In this document: positions 54,250 to 63,447 of the stretch, piece after piece | How the letters are laid out: every line of letters starts with the position of its first letter | How positions within the stretch are numbered: position 1 is the stretch's first letter | Assembly (NCBI GenBank): GCA_029945945.1 | Contig: JAQSDM010000009.1 | Coordinates: forward strand, 124,001-188,000 | Direction: 5' to 3' | Length of the DNA stretch: 64,000 nt | From: Algoriphagus sp. | GTDB lineage: Bacteria; Bacteroidota; Bacteroidia; Cytophagales; Cyclobacteriaceae | Notes under the pieces: generated by a model | Databases searched by the model: none | Told to the model about the DNA's origin: nothing | What the model saw: only the letters and a program-made list of their open reading frames with translations | Program-made: the position numbers and the translations under genes

Positions 54250-54831
54250 TTAATTGATCAATTTTTGATATTCGGGAAGGGTTAAATATAGAATTTTTAT
54301 GCTCAGAGTAACTGGTTTCAACGGCTCATCATTCTCATCTCTTTTTACCCGTACGATCTGTTCTATCACATCCATTCCTTTGACCACATGTCCAAATACA
54401 GTATAATCTCCATCCAATCGATGCAGTCCTTCAGGGTTTTGAACAATGTAAAATTGACATCTGGCCGAAAGTTTTTCAGCATTTCCATCTCTGCCAGCAC
54501 CTACAGCTCCATAGACATGGGTAAGGTCGGGATGAAACTCCGGAGCGAGCAAATATTCGGGATCGTTGAAGCCTTCTTCTGTATCTGGACAACCTGCTTG
54601 AGCCACAAAATTGGGAATGACCCGATTGAAAGTTAATGAATCCCAATATCCTGCTTCTGCAAGTTGAACAAAGCTTTTCTGATGGTTTGGGGTCTTGGGA
54701 TCGAGACTAATTAGAATTTTTCCATAGGGTGTTGTGATCTGCCCAACGGGGATTGCATTTTTGTCTTGGGCATAGCCATTGAAAAATGAAACGAAAACAG
54801 AAAATATCAGAAGGCTAAGATTTTTTTTCAT
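54250..54831 (-). CDS. exported peptidyl-prolyl cis-trans isomerase (cyclophilin type)
   Basis: A 193-residue cyclophilin with a signal peptide (FFNGYAQ, cut near 21), so periplasmic. The core has FNRVIPNFVAQAGCP, AARCQFYIVQNPEGL-like SARCQFYIVQNPEGLHRLDGDYTVFGHVVKGMDV, with the FGHV and GCP blocks of bacterial cyclophilins. The typical active-site Arg is in FNRV. It aids folding of exported proteins. It lies just upstream of the Gfo/Idh gene on the minus strand. Some cyclophilin surface residues are unusual (acidic insert RDENDE), but the fold motifs are intact. Confidence 0.9.
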   Translation of the reverse strand: MKKNLSLLIFSVFVSFFNGYAQDKNAIPVGQITTPYGKILISLDPKTPNHQKSFVQLAEAGYWDSLTFNRVIPNFVAQAGCPDTEEGFNDPEYLLAPEFHPDLTHVYGAVGAGRDGNAEKLSARCQFYIVQNPEGLHRLDGDYTVFGHVVKGMDVIEQIVRVKRDENDEPLKPVTLSIKILYLTLPEYQKLIN

Positions 54832-54982
54832 ACTTTTTTTTTGAGCTAAAAATGGCTTTAAAAATACTTTTCTGCACTTAAAGTAGGCATAAATGTCACT
54901 TATATTTTCTTGCCAATTGGCGGCTGAAATGTAAAGTATATTCCAAATTATTAAGCCTTATTTTCACGCCAAAATAATCAAT

Positions 54983-56203
54983 ATGAGTCAAAATCACCCA
55001 ATTCCATCTAATGAGATGGAGCGACTTCTCGCCTTGAGTGAGTTCGATCTGGATTACACTGAATTAGAAAAGTCATTTTCCGATCTGACGAAACTTGCCG
55101 CGAAAGTTGCTGGCACTGATATCTCCCTTGTAAACCTAATAGATTCCTTTACCCAATGGAGTGCCTCGTCCTTTGGATTTGATATCAAACAGATGTCAAG
55201 AGAAGATTCTGTCTGTCAGTACACGATTATGCCAGAGAATGATAAGGGTTTTGAAGTGAGAGATCTTTCAATTGATGAGCGTTTCAAAGAACGGAACTAT
55301 GTTGTTCAGTCCCCCTTCCTAAAGTATTATTATGGAATTCCACTTAAGCTAAATGAGGAGATTTCCTTGGGAGCACTTTGTGTTTTGGATCAAAACCACA
55401 AAGAGTTGAGCGCTGAGAAGAAAGAAATGCTTGAAATTATCGCATGCGAAGTGGTGAATAGAATCAGGATTCACTTAGCAATTTCCAAACTCAAAAATAA
55501 AGTACAAGAATCAAATACTATTAAGAACCGAGTAGCCCATGATATCCGTGGTCCGATAGGAGGAATCATCGGTTTGGCAGAGATCATTCAGTCTCAAGGA
55601 GATGATAATAAGTTGGAAGAGGTTTTGAGTTTTATTTCCTTAATTCAAAAAAGTGGAAAATCGATACTCGAGCTGGCAGATGAGATTTTGACTCAGAATT
55701 TTGATTCTTCAGGTCAGTCTAAACGTAACCCAAAAGACCATGAGTTTACACTGCTAACGCTTCAGTCGAAACTTTTGGATATGTTTAATCCCCAGGCTTT
55801 AACTAAGAAAATTGAATTCCTTGTCAATGCTACTCCGCTTCATGCCGAAATCCCGTTTCCAAAAAATAAAATCCTTCAGATTTTAGGTAACCTGATTTCC
55901 AATTCGATCAAGTTTACCCCCGAGGGAGGAAAAGTTGAGGTGTTGTTAGACATGGAAGTTTCTGATAAAGTAAAGTCTCTTCACCTCAAAGTGAAAGATA
56001 ATGGGGTGGGAATCTCTTATGCGCAAATCACAGATATTCTGGAAGGCGAAGCTACACCCTCCAATGGGACTAGTGGGGAAAAAGGTTTTGGTTTTGGTTT
56101 AAATCTGGTAAACCATCTTGTCAAAGGACTTAATGGAAAGTTATTATTGACTTCAAAAAAAGATCAGGGAGCAGAATTTGAATTGATTTTACCGATGGCC
56201 TGA
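54983..56203 (+). CDS. GAF-domain sensor histidine kinase
   Basis: A 406-residue cytosolic kinase. GAF domain about 20-165 (FSDLTKLAAKVAGTDISLVNLID, then LGALCVLD near its end), HisKA with H-box NRVAHDIRGPIGGIIGL near 188-204, and HATPase_c (LGNLISNSIKFTPEGG, KDNGVGISYAQI, GFGFGLNLV). The H-box has Ile-Arg-Gly-Pro in place of the more usual xREPL/xRxPL; it is intact. No receiver. It stands alone with no cognate regulator adjacent. A small-molecule or redox ligand of the GAF domain is unknown. Confidence 0.92.
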   Translation: MSQNHPIPSNEMERLLALSEFDLDYTELEKSFSDLTKLAAKVAGTDISLVNLIDSFTQWSASSFGFDIKQMSREDSVCQYTIMPENDKGFEVRDLSIDERFKERNYVVQSPFLKYYYGIPLKLNEEISLGALCVLDQNHKELSAEKKEMLEIIACEVVNRIRIHLAISKLKNKVQESNTIKNRVAHDIRGPIGGIIGLAEIIQSQGDDNKLEEVLSFISLIQKSGKSILELADEILTQNFDSSGQSKRNPKDHEFTLLTLQSKLLDMFNPQALTKKIEFLVNATPLHAEIPFPKNKILQILGNLISNSIKFTPEGGKVEVLLDMEVSDKVKSLHLKVKDNGVGISYAQITDILEGEATPSNGTSGEKGFGFGLNLVNHLVKGLNGKLLLTSKKDQGAEFELILPMA

Positions 56204-56215
56204 GCATTGCTCAGG

Positions 56216-57355
56216 TTATTTTTCAACCTCGATTGAATTTTTGCTATTATCCACCGGATTGGCATACATGGAAAGAAAATTCTTCACCATCAGTTCATTT
56301 TTTGGATCTACTCTTTCCAGAAGTCTCTTCTCAAATGACTTTTTTTCTTCTGCGGTGTAGTTATTTACATATTCCTGATCTTTGTAAAGCAAGTCATGGG
56401 CTATGTAATTGCTTGGCCAAAGCTTGTATCCTGACCAGATCTTTTGATCAATTACTGAAGCAAGTTTGCTCAGCTTTTCTCCCGAGTTCAGATCCGAATC
56501 AGCAATTTTTTTGACCTCCTCTGTAAGAATTCCATTGACTTGAATATGGATTCTCTTCTTTGTTCCCATTATTCCCCGAAGCAAATTGAGGAAATCTTCA
56601 TTTTCACCTTTTACATATTTCTCATCTCTCGATTTGGCAAGAAGCTCCGGCATCTTCAGTACATCTGTCGGATCGTATTCGTAGGAAATGGAAATGGGAA
56701 CAATTTTTATTTTTTCAAAATAGCTGAAAGGATCTGCCCCATCTTCTGAAAGCGTAAGCATTTTAAGTACCCCTTTGTGCGTGGCATCATTTCCGTCCTT
56801 TGTTCTTCCTTCACGCTGAGCTGTCCAGACAGATCGGTTTTCCTGCAAAAGCGATTTCCGTATATAAGCAGAGGCAAGCTGAGAACTTTCGAAAAGTGCC
56901 CTTCCTTGAAGCCCTCGCTTGATGGCAAAGTTCCTGTTTAATTTTGATAAGGTGTGTAAAAATGGCTTTTGGATCAGGTTATCGCCTATTGCAGAGGTTG
57001 TCAGAATCAATCCATTTTCAAAAAGACAGGCATTCAAAAGTGATGTGTCCAGAATGATGTCCCTGTGATTGGAAATGAAGAGGTAGGCCGTATTCGGTTG
57101 AAGAACTTCGAAACCTCCTGTTGAAAGGCCATCGGAGCTTTTTTCCAATACTTTCCTAACGGCAGGATAGATGAAATTAACCTGAAAATCCCGCAACGAA
57201 TGCGTGTGAAGCATCAGATCCTTCCAGTGGCCGGTATTATCCGAAGGAAAAGTGAATCCCATCATAGCCGCAAGCATTGGATCGTCTACAATCTTGCGGA
57301 TTGCGGCGTTGGCTTCTGCATCGTAAAAAGGCCTGATTGAATCGAAATTTAGCAT
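56216..57355 (-). CDS. glycerolipid acyltransferase (PlsC-related)
   Basis: About 379 residues from the ATG at 57355 (the open frame begins at a TTG 24 bases upstream). The acyltransferase motif reads ISNHRDIILDTSLL, with His and Asp separated by five residues (HX5D) where PlsB/PlsC have HX4D. The second block is FAIKRGLQGRALFE, and there is a later basic WTAQREGRTKDGND. It transfers acyl chains to glycerol-phosphate or lysolipids at the inner membrane, although it has no clear membrane helix. The one-residue longer motif is characteristic of the Bacteroidetes acyltransferase I recall, so activity is expected. Confidence 0.85.
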   Translation of the reverse strand: MLNFDSIRPFYDAEANAAIRKIVDDPMLAAMMGFTFPSDNTGHWKDLMLHTHSLRDFQVNFIYPAVRKVLEKSSDGLSTGGFEVLQPNTAYLFISNHRDIILDTSLLNACLFENGLILTTSAIGDNLIQKPFLHTLSKLNRNFAIKRGLQGRALFESSQLASAYIRKSLLQENRSVWTAQREGRTKDGNDATHKGVLKMLTLSEDGADPFSYFEKIKIVPISISYEYDPTDVLKMPELLAKSRDEKYVKGENEDFLNLLRGIMGTKKRIHIQVNGILTEEVKKIADSDLNSGEKLSKLASVIDQKIWSGYKLWPSNYIAHDLLYKDQEYVNNYTAEEKKSFEKRLLERVDPKNELMVKNFLSMYANPVDNSKNSIEVEK

Positions 57356-57442
57356 CGTATGAACTGGTTGAGCCTGCAAAAAGCAAAATTTACCTCAAAT
57401 TCAGAAGTTAAATTACCTATTACTAGCCCATTTGAAATGGAT

Positions 57443-58291
57443 CTAATTCCTTTTTAGATACTTATCGAAAAACAATAAATGGACAGGCAAAGCTTCTGTC
57501 CAATATGGCCAAGTGTGTGCTCCGGGACGTTCTATGTATTCATGGGGAGTTCCGTTTTCCAGCAAAATCTGATGCATTTGCCGATTAGTATCAATCAGAA
57601 AATCATCCACTCCGCAATCCAGAATAAGGGCCAGACCGTTGGATTTCATTTTATCCGTCAAGCCTACAGCAGTATACTCACTGAAAGGAGCGTCATATTG
57701 AATGTCTCCCAACATGACCTTTTGACCCTCTTGTCTCAAATTCCTGAATTCGGCCGGTACTTTCCACATTCTGGTGTCAATGTTCATCACCCCGCTCATA
57801 CTTCCGGCTGCGATGAACAGTTCAGGATGCTTTGCACTCAAGGTAATTGCCCCGTGTCCGCCCATTGAAAGTCCAGTGATCGCCCTGGATTCCTTTTGAG
57901 CCAGAGTTCGGTAAGTTTTGTCGATATGAGGAATCAGTTCCTCGATCATGTAAGTCTCATATTGGACAGAGTCCAGTTGAGGGCTGTCATAGTAATAACT
58001 CGCCGGCCCGACTCCCGGGGTGACGATAATCAGATCATATTCATTCGCTAATCGATTGACAAGACCCTGCTCAGTTACACTTTTGTGCCAATCCCGAAAG
58101 GCTCCGCTGCCACCATGCAGCAAATAAAGTGTTGGATATTTCTTAGCGCTTTTTCCATAAGATTCGGGAGTTGTCACCGCTGCCTTTAGATTTTTTTTCA
58201 TGACAGAACTGTATACTTCAATAGTGTCAACTTTTGCTTGCGCCAGCACTAAGACTGGAAGAAAGAAGAGCAGGATTAATAGGTTTTTCAT
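57443..58291 (-). CDS. secreted esterase, putative feruloyl/acyl esterase (esterase D family)
   Basis: A 282-residue protein with a signal peptide (VLVLAQA, cut near 18). Alpha/beta hydrolase motifs: LYLLHGGSGAFRDW (oxyanion region) and GLSMGGHGAI (nucleophile Ser), and a late His in GAHTWPYW. The pattern fits secreted carbohydrate esterases such as feruloyl or acetyl xylan esterases, and also S-formylglutathione hydrolase-like enzymes; the export signal favours the former. Its start is 7 bases after the stop of the next hydrolase gene, so the two form an operon. Confidence 0.88.
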   Translation of the reverse strand: MKNLLILLFFLPVLVLAQAKVDTIEVYSSVMKKNLKAAVTTPESYGKSAKKYPTLYLLHGGSGAFRDWHKSVTEQGLVNRLANEYDLIIVTPGVGPASYYYDSPQLDSVQYETYMIEELIPHIDKTYRTLAQKESRAITGLSMGGHGAITLSAKHPELFIAAGSMSGVMNIDTRMWKVPAEFRNLRQEGQKVMLGDIQYDAPFSEYTAVGLTDKMKSNGLALILDCGVDDFLIDTNRQMHQILLENGTPHEYIERPGAHTWPYWTEALPVHLLFFDKYLKRN

Positions 58292-58298
58292 GTTTTGA

Positions 58299-59957
58299 TT
58301 AGTTGATTGAAATGTTGCCCGTTGATTTTAAGGCATTGATTGATTCTGAAGGAAGCTTCCAATTTGTGTCAAAATATCCATCGATTACAGGAGTTTCAAC
58401 TGAGTTTTTGAAAAGAATGAAATCCTTGAAAGTGGGGAGATTTCTATGAACGACGGAAACGAACGGATAGCCTTGATCCGGAGAATTTGCCCACCAGCTA
58501 AGGCCTGAATTGATGACTACATAATTATTTCCTTTGGGATAAATGTAGAGGAGTCCATGTTCCTTATCATCGGCTCTTAAATGAATCGGTAGTGCCGAAG
58601 CCATGTCTGCGATGATTTGATTGGTTTCTTTTGTTCCAAAAAGAATCAGATTTGCATCTTTCAAATCACTTGGCCTGATTTCTTTATCAGAGATTACCCG
58701 GGGAAAAAACATCATTCTTCCCAGGAATTCACCTCTATAGCTGGACCAGTTTGCTCCCTCAAGCGCTTGAGCTCTGCGTTTGCCAAGTTCTTCCTCGGAT
58801 GGATTTCCTCTAGTTCCATATACATAAACATGTCGCTGGGAAAAAGCATCAAAGACTGGTCCTTCCGAACCTGATTTTTTCATCATTCCTGTCTTGACCA
58901 TTTCCCCAGCTTCCCATTTCATATTTTTTTTCACGAAATGGAAAGTAGTGCTTGGGTTTAAATCCAATTTTTTACCATCCAGCTGAATTTTCAGCTTTTT
59001 GGTTGCATCCAAAGATGGATGACCTTTAAGATTCAGCGTGAATGCTTCCAGCTTCTTAGTGTTAATTGTAAGGTTTTGATTGTCAGTGAACCTGGCATCA
59101 ATCTCAGCAAGGTTTCCCGGACTGATAGCGTCAAAATTCACCCAATAGGCTTTTCCATATTTTAACTGTGCAGCTGCAAAAAGTACTCTTTCAGGAAAAG
59201 GATTTCTTTTGAACTTGTCAAACCACTCAAAAACATATTCATCAGCATAGGCATTGACCCAGCTATCGTGAAGAACTCCTGGAAATTCTTCGTAAGTCAC
59301 AGTTGCTCCAAGATAATCCATGTCTTTTGCCATTTTGCGAACTCCTTCAGCCGGAACTACCGGATCATCTGCTCCCTGAAAAAAATGAACCGGAATATTC
59401 AAAGCATTTCCTATCAGCTTGATTGCTTCAGCGGGAGGAGCAGGGCAAACAGGAGCGATGGCAGCCCAAATATCTGGTCTGGTGAGACCCATCCAGAGTG
59501 TACCTCCTCCTCCCATAGACAGTCCTGTTAAATAGATCCTGTTTTCATCAATCTTGAACCTGCTTTTGACATCTTCCAGAACCTGAAGAACATCATTTTC
59601 AACTACGCCCTGATATCCTGCTGTTCCTCTCGCATAGGGGGCAACAACGATGTAATTCACATCCTTCCATTCTGGAAAATACCTGCTGGCTTCCACGTCA
59701 CTTTCGCCAGGTGCATTACTTTTTCCAAATACTCTCCTCAAAGCAAGCCGATGATTAGAGCCTGCTCCATGAAGCATGACTACCAGAGGATAGGTTGCTT
59801 TTTCATCGAAATTAGGAGGAATGTATAGCGCGTAGGGTTGCTCCGTATCATCGATAGTTGAATGAATGCTCAAAACTTGAGGTCCTGAAGGAAGCTTTTG
59901 AGCCTGAAGGCACAATGCGAAAAGTCCGGAGAATAAGAAAACCAATAATTTTTTCAT
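58299..59957 (-). CDS. secreted prolyl-oligopeptidase/PHB-depolymerase-like hydrolase
   Basis: A 552-residue exported protein (signal to about residue 19, ALCLQAQ). The N-terminal alpha/beta hydrolase (about 30-260) has VMLHGAGSNHR, GLSMGGGGTLWMG with Ser nucleophile, and VLHDSWVN with the His. A C-terminal beta-rich domain of about 270 residues follows. It is like the phospholipase/carboxylesterase and PHB-depolymerase branch with an extra module. Together with the neighbouring esterase gene it suggests breakdown of an acylated extracellular polysaccharide or polyester; the target is unknown. The C-terminal part lacks a T9SS-type tail that I can recognise. Confidence 0.85.
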   Translation of the reverse strand: MKKLLVFLFSGLFALCLQAQKLPSGPQVLSIHSTIDDTEQPYALYIPPNFDEKATYPLVVMLHGAGSNHRLALRRVFGKSNAPGESDVEASRYFPEWKDVNYIVVAPYARGTAGYQGVVENDVLQVLEDVKSRFKIDENRIYLTGLSMGGGGTLWMGLTRPDIWAAIAPVCPAPPAEAIKLIGNALNIPVHFFQGADDPVVPAEGVRKMAKDMDYLGATVTYEEFPGVLHDSWVNAYADEYVFEWFDKFKRNPFPERVLFAAAQLKYGKAYWVNFDAISPGNLAEIDARFTDNQNLTINTKKLEAFTLNLKGHPSLDATKKLKIQLDGKKLDLNPSTTFHFVKKNMKWEAGEMVKTGMMKKSGSEGPVFDAFSQRHVYVYGTRGNPSEEELGKRRAQALEGANWSSYRGEFLGRMMFFPRVISDKEIRPSDLKDANLILFGTKETNQIIADMASALPIHLRADDKEHGLLYIYPKGNNYVVINSGLSWWANSPDQGYPFVSVVHRNLPTFKDFILFKNSVETPVIDGYFDTNWKLPSESINALKSTGNISIN

Positions 59958-60095
59958 GGATTGGTTCGGGTTGAAGGATTTATCAATAGAAAAATAGTGA
60001 TAATCCTCAACATGATTAGGATTGCTTTGGTAAGTTTATGATAAGTTGATAATCGGTTATTAGTATATTCAGAAAGGAAAATCATTTTTAATTCT

Positions 60096-61175
60096 ATGCT
60101 TCCAACTCAGCGAACAGCCAACATTCTGATTATTATTTTCTTTGGAGCTATCATATTGAAAGAAGGGGCTTTCTTATTCGTTCCGTTAGTTTGGGGAGTA
60201 TTTTTTGCTTTTGCACTTTATCCAATTTCGTCTTGGTTGGAGAAGAGAAGGTTCCCAAGAGGATTAGCCATAGGACTTAGTATTCTTTTTGTATTTCTGA
60301 TTTCGATCGGGATAATTTACATTCTTCTCAACCAGGTGGTAGGATTAATCACGGAAATCCCGCAAATGAGTGAGAATCTGGAAAATAAACTCAGCAAATA
60401 TCTGGACGAAATCACGCTTTTGGTCGGCGAACAATTCATGGATCAGGAACATGAACTCGAATTATGGTCGTTTTTAAACCCACAGAATCTCAACAGTACA
60501 CTTTTTCAAACTGGAAAATCAATTATTCTGATAGGAATAATCCCTTTGTATACGTTTCTGCTGATGTATTACAAGGATTTCTTTGTTCAATTTTTGAATA
60601 AGTATTCTTCCCGAAATAATGATCAGGTAATCAATTGGGCTATAGATTCCGGACATGTGATTCAATCGTATTTATCCGGAATGTTGCGTGTAACAGGAAT
60701 CGTATCAGTGATGGCTGGGATTTTCTTCTATTTCATCGGAGTGAAATATTTTATTCTCTTCGCAGCATTCATCGCAATCATGAATTTAATTCCGTATGTG
60801 GGGGTTTTTATCAGTTCTTTTTTTGCGATTCTTTATGTTTTTCTGACTACCGAAACTATGATCTATCCTCTTGTTACTTTTGCTGTATTGTGGGGGATTC
60901 AATTGTTTGAAAATAATATTATTACACCAATCGTGGTTGGATCACAAGTGAAAGTAAATGCCCTGGTAGTGGTTTTAGCGATTCTCGTTGGCGGTTGGCT
61001 TTGGGGGATTTCGGGAATGGTTTTATTCATCCCCTTGGTTGGTGTTTTAAAGATTACACTTGAGCGAATTCCTGAAAGCAGCGCCTTTGGTTATTTGCTA
61101 AGTGATGATGTACCAGTTCGGGAATCGAAAGAAAATTATTGGAAGATTTTGATCAAAAAAATCAGAAAAAAGTAA
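60096..61175 (+). CDS. AI-2E family transporter / permease (PerM-type)
   Basis: A 359-residue integral membrane protein with seven or eight helices. Pattern of the AI-2E/PerM family: VPLVWGVFFAFALYPISSWLEKR near 27-49, a long polar segment in the middle, then DSGHVIQSYLSGMLRVTGIVS near 188-208 and NNIITPIVVGSQVKVNALVVVLAILVGG near 277-304. Substrate assignment to autoinducer-2 holds for only one E. coli member, so transport role and substrate are open. A bidirectional terminator follows. Convergent with the tRNA-Leu and symporter on the other strand. Confidence 0.88.
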   Translation: MLPTQRTANILIIIFFGAIILKEGAFLFVPLVWGVFFAFALYPISSWLEKRRFPRGLAIGLSILFVFLISIGIIYILLNQVVGLITEIPQMSENLENKLSKYLDEITLLVGEQFMDQEHELELWSFLNPQNLNSTLFQTGKSIILIGIIPLYTFLLMYYKDFFVQFLNKYSSRNNDQVINWAIDSGHVIQSYLSGMLRVTGIVSVMAGIFFYFIGVKYFILFAAFIAIMNLIPYVGVFISSFFAILYVFLTTETMIYPLVTFAVLWGIQLFENNIITPIVVGSQVKVNALVVVLAILVGGWLWGISGMVLFIPLVGVLKITLERIPESSAFGYLLSDDVPVRESKENYWKILIKKIRKK

Positions 61176-61213
61176 GAGGACAAAAGCAAAACACCTGAAA
61201 TTAGCAGGAAATA

Positions 61214-61248
61214 AAAAAAGCCTCCAGTAGATACTGAGAGGCTTTTTT
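61214..61248. terminator. bidirectional terminator after the AI-2E gene and tRNA-Leu
   Basis: Arms AAAAAAGCCTC and GAGGCTTTTTT around a 13-base loop, with A-tract on the left and T-run on the right. It ends 3 bases before the tRNA-Leu gene on the minus strand and 39 bases after the transporter stop. Confidence 0.85.
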
Positions 61249-61250
61249 GT

Positions 61251-61330
61251 GCGGATGAAAGGATTCGAACCTTCACACCAAAGGCGCTGCCACCTGAAAG
61301 CAGTGCGTCTACCAATTTCGCCACATCCGC
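61251..61330 (-). tRNA. tRNA-Leu (anticodon CAG)
   Basis: The minus strand folds as a tRNA: acceptor GCGGATG paired with CATCCGC, D-arm GCGAAATTGGTAGACGC, anticodon stem CTGCT/GGCAG with loop TTCAGGT (anticodon CAG), a long variable arm typical of Leu, and T-loop TTCGAAT. CCA is not encoded. A terminator follows directly. It reads CUG. Confidence 0.95.
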
Positions 61331-61459
61331 GACATTCAATCTTTCGATCGATGTGCAAAGAAAATAAAACTCTTCTTCTGATACTAGGCCCAATTCAATA
61401 AAAATTGAACTCCAACTCGGCTGTTTAGCCGGTGATTTGGGGAGAATGTTGATTACCAA

Positions 61460-62881
61460 TTACTTCCATAAATCCGTGTTTTCAATTCCTACATTCTTGG
61501 CAATAAAGACAGGATCTTTTCCTTCTTTCTTCTGCTTTTTGTAATCTTCTAATGCCTTAAACGCTGGTTTTCGGAGAAGCAGAATTGCAATAATATTCAA
61601 CCAAGCCATCATTCCAACACCAATATCACCTAAAGTCCATGCAATTTCAGCCGTTTTTATGGACCCATAAAATGTTGCAACCATAATTAAAATTTGGAGC
61701 GCTCGGACAGCCCATTTGGAGGAGGTATTTCGGGTAAGGTAACTAAGATTAGCTTCAGCAATGAAGTAATATGCCATGATGGTGGTAAAAGCGAAGAACA
61801 ACAGGGAGAAGGCAACGAAACCTTTTCCAATGCTGGGGAAATGTACCCCAATTGCATATTGAGTATACTCTGGCCCAAATGGTACTCCGGGTAAGTTCTC
61901 TACCAAAAAACCTCCCTCGGGATTCACTACATTAAATTGGCCTGTGAATAAGATCATCAATGCCGTAGCTGTGCATACGAACAACGTATCAACATAAACT
62001 GAAAATGCCTGAACCAATCCTTGTTTAACGGGGTGAGTTCCTTCTGCAGCAGCAGCGGCGTGGGGAGCAGTTCCTTGGCCTGCTTCATTCGAATAGATTC
62101 CTCTTTTGACTCCCCAGGAAATGGCCATTCCAAATACGCCGCTAAATGCCGCTTCCATGTTAAAAGCAGATCTGAAAATAAGTGAGAACACAGCAGGAAC
62201 TTCCTGAATATTAATGAAGATGATAATCACTGCCATCAGGATGTAGGCACCGGCCATGAAAGGAACAACAATTTCAGCAACTTTACTGATTCTCTTTACC
62301 CCCCCAATGATGATCAACCCCAGCGAGACAGTTATGAAAAGTCCTGAGTAGTGAACCGGTATATCGAAGGCATTATTCATGCTGAGTGCAATGCTATTAC
62401 TTTGAACGCCTGGTAGGAATATGACAGTACTAAGAATTGTTACAAACGCAAATAGCATTGCATACCATTTGATGCCAAGTCCTTTTTCAATGTAAAAAGC
62501 AGGACCACCGCGATATTGACCATTGTTAACTTCCTTATAGATCTGGCCGAGCGTTGATTCTACAAATGCGGAAGAAGCTCCTAAGAACGCGATTGCCCAC
62601 ATCCAAAATATTGCACCAGGGCCTCCCATTGCAATGGCAGTTGCTACGCCCGCAATGTTACCTGTGCCAACTCGTCCTGAAATAGCGATTGCAAAAGCTT
62701 GAAATGAAGAAACACCTTTATCAGACGATTCACCTTTAAAAAGCAGCTTTAGCATTTCTCTGAAATGTGTCACCTGAAGAAATTTCGTAGCGAAAGAGAA
62801 ATAAATGCCAGCAGCGAGGCATAAAAAAATCAAAGCATTACTCCAGATTATTGCATTTACAGCTTCTATTATTTCTTTCAT
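61460..62881 (-). CDS. alanine/glycine:cation symporter (AGCS family)
   Basis: About 473 residues from the ATG at 62881; the open frame extends to a TTG 45 bases upstream. At least ten hydrophobic segments. AGCS signatures include SGRVGTGNIAGVATAIAMGGPGAIFWMW near 68-95 and SNEAGQGTAPHAAAAAEGTHPVKQG, the strongly conserved Asn/Gly-rich region. It takes up alanine or glycine with sodium or protons. The tRNA-Leu gene follows 129 bases downstream on the same strand. Complete. Confidence 0.93.
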   Translation of the reverse strand: MKEIIEAVNAIIWSNALIFLCLAAGIYFSFATKFLQVTHFREMLKLLFKGESSDKGVSSFQAFAIAISGRVGTGNIAGVATAIAMGGPGAIFWMWAIAFLGASSAFVESTLGQIYKEVNNGQYRGGPAFYIEKGLGIKWYAMLFAFVTILSTVIFLPGVQSNSIALSMNNAFDIPVHYSGLFITVSLGLIIIGGVKRISKVAEIVVPFMAGAYILMAVIIIFINIQEVPAVFSLIFRSAFNMEAAFSGVFGMAISWGVKRGIYSNEAGQGTAPHAAAAAEGTHPVKQGLVQAFSVYVDTLFVCTATALMILFTGQFNVVNPEGGFLVENLPGVPFGPEYTQYAIGVHFPSIGKGFVAFSLLFFAFTTIMAYYFIAEANLSYLTRNTSSKWAVRALQILIMVATFYGSIKTAEIAWTLGDIGVGMMAWLNIIAILLLRKPAFKALEDYKKQKKEGKDPVFIAKNVGIENTDLWK

Positions 62882-63122
62882 TGTGAGCAGTTTAGGGTGT
62901 TTTTTTTTAATATTCTTGATTTCCAAGTTCTAACTAAAGCGAAAAGAAAAGAAAAAAATGTCAAAATGCCTGCCCGATGGTCAAAAAGAACCCAAAATTG
63001 GGATTATTTGATTTATTGTTTATTTCAATTCTGTCTACTTATCAATCATAAAAATCTGGCTTTTTAAAAAAATAGAAGGAATACAAATTCAGCTTAAGAT
63101 TGAAAAAGGCAAAACAAAAAAA

Positions 63123-63148
63123 AGCCTCTGGAATTGATCCAAAGGCTT
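63123..63148 (-). terminator. duplicated terminator hairpin, copy 1
   Basis: A 26-base core AGCCTCTGGA...TCCAAAGGCTT, able to form a stem with one C-A mismatch, followed on the minus strand by a T-run. It is identical, base for base, to copy 2 at 63281-63306. It lies next to the decayed tRNA-Pro remnant. Confidence 0.7.
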
Positions 63149-63163
63149 TGTTAATTAAATAAT

Positions 63164-63227
63164 GGTGTCAGCCATGATAGCACTGGTTGAACCTTACGGC
63201 TTTCCAGATTGAAATCGGGGCGCGATA
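63164..63227 (-). pseudogene. decayed tRNA-Pro-like remnant
   Basis: On the plus strand this segment shares the order of words of the tRNA-Pro gene at 63319: GGTG.CAG, then TTGAACC (cf. TCGAACC), TACG.C.T.C, CA.AT, AAAT, and GGCGCGATA. By eye about 28 of 36 aligned bases match, with a 14-base insertion near the T-arm and the 5' half of the tRNA missing. It lacks the pairing needed for a working tRNA. It also sits the same distance from an identical terminator hairpin as the intact gene does. Confidence 0.6.
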
Positions 63228-63280
63228 ATTTGAAGAAATGTATTTGAACTAAATAAGAGCGGAATGAGCAAAAACAAAAA

Positions 63281-63306
63281 AGCCTCTGGAATTGATCCAA
63301 AGGCTT
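63281..63306 (-). terminator. duplicated terminator hairpin, copy 2 (tRNA-Pro/Ser terminator)
   Basis: Identical 26-base core to copy 1, with stem AGCCT/AGGCT plus TGGA/TCCA and a T-run on the minus strand. It lies 12 bases after the 3' end of the tRNA-Pro gene and so ends the tRNA-Ser/tRNA-Pro transcript. Confidence 0.85.
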
Positions 63307-63318
63307 CTTTAAACTAAG

Positions 63319-63392
63319 TCGGGGTGGCAGGATTCGAACCTACGACCTCCACATCCCAAATGTGGCGCGATACCGGGCTACGCTACACCCCG
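63319..63392 (-). tRNA. tRNA-Pro (anticodon TGG)
   Basis: A 74-base cloverleaf on the minus strand: acceptor CGGGGTG with CACCCCG, discriminator A, anticodon stem CCACA/TGTGG with loop TTTGGGA (anticodon TGG), and T-loop TTCGAAT. CCA is not encoded. It lies 55 bases downstream of tRNA-Ser on the same strand. Confidence 0.95.
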
Positions 63393-63447
63393 AACTGTTT
63401 TTTTTTTCTGAAAATATCTCTTCAAAACACTGATTATCAGTACTTTG

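Noticed and set aside
61098..61459. Minus-strand frames of 86 and 107 codons over tRNA-Leu
   Set aside because: They cross the tRNA and the terminator and have no coding features.
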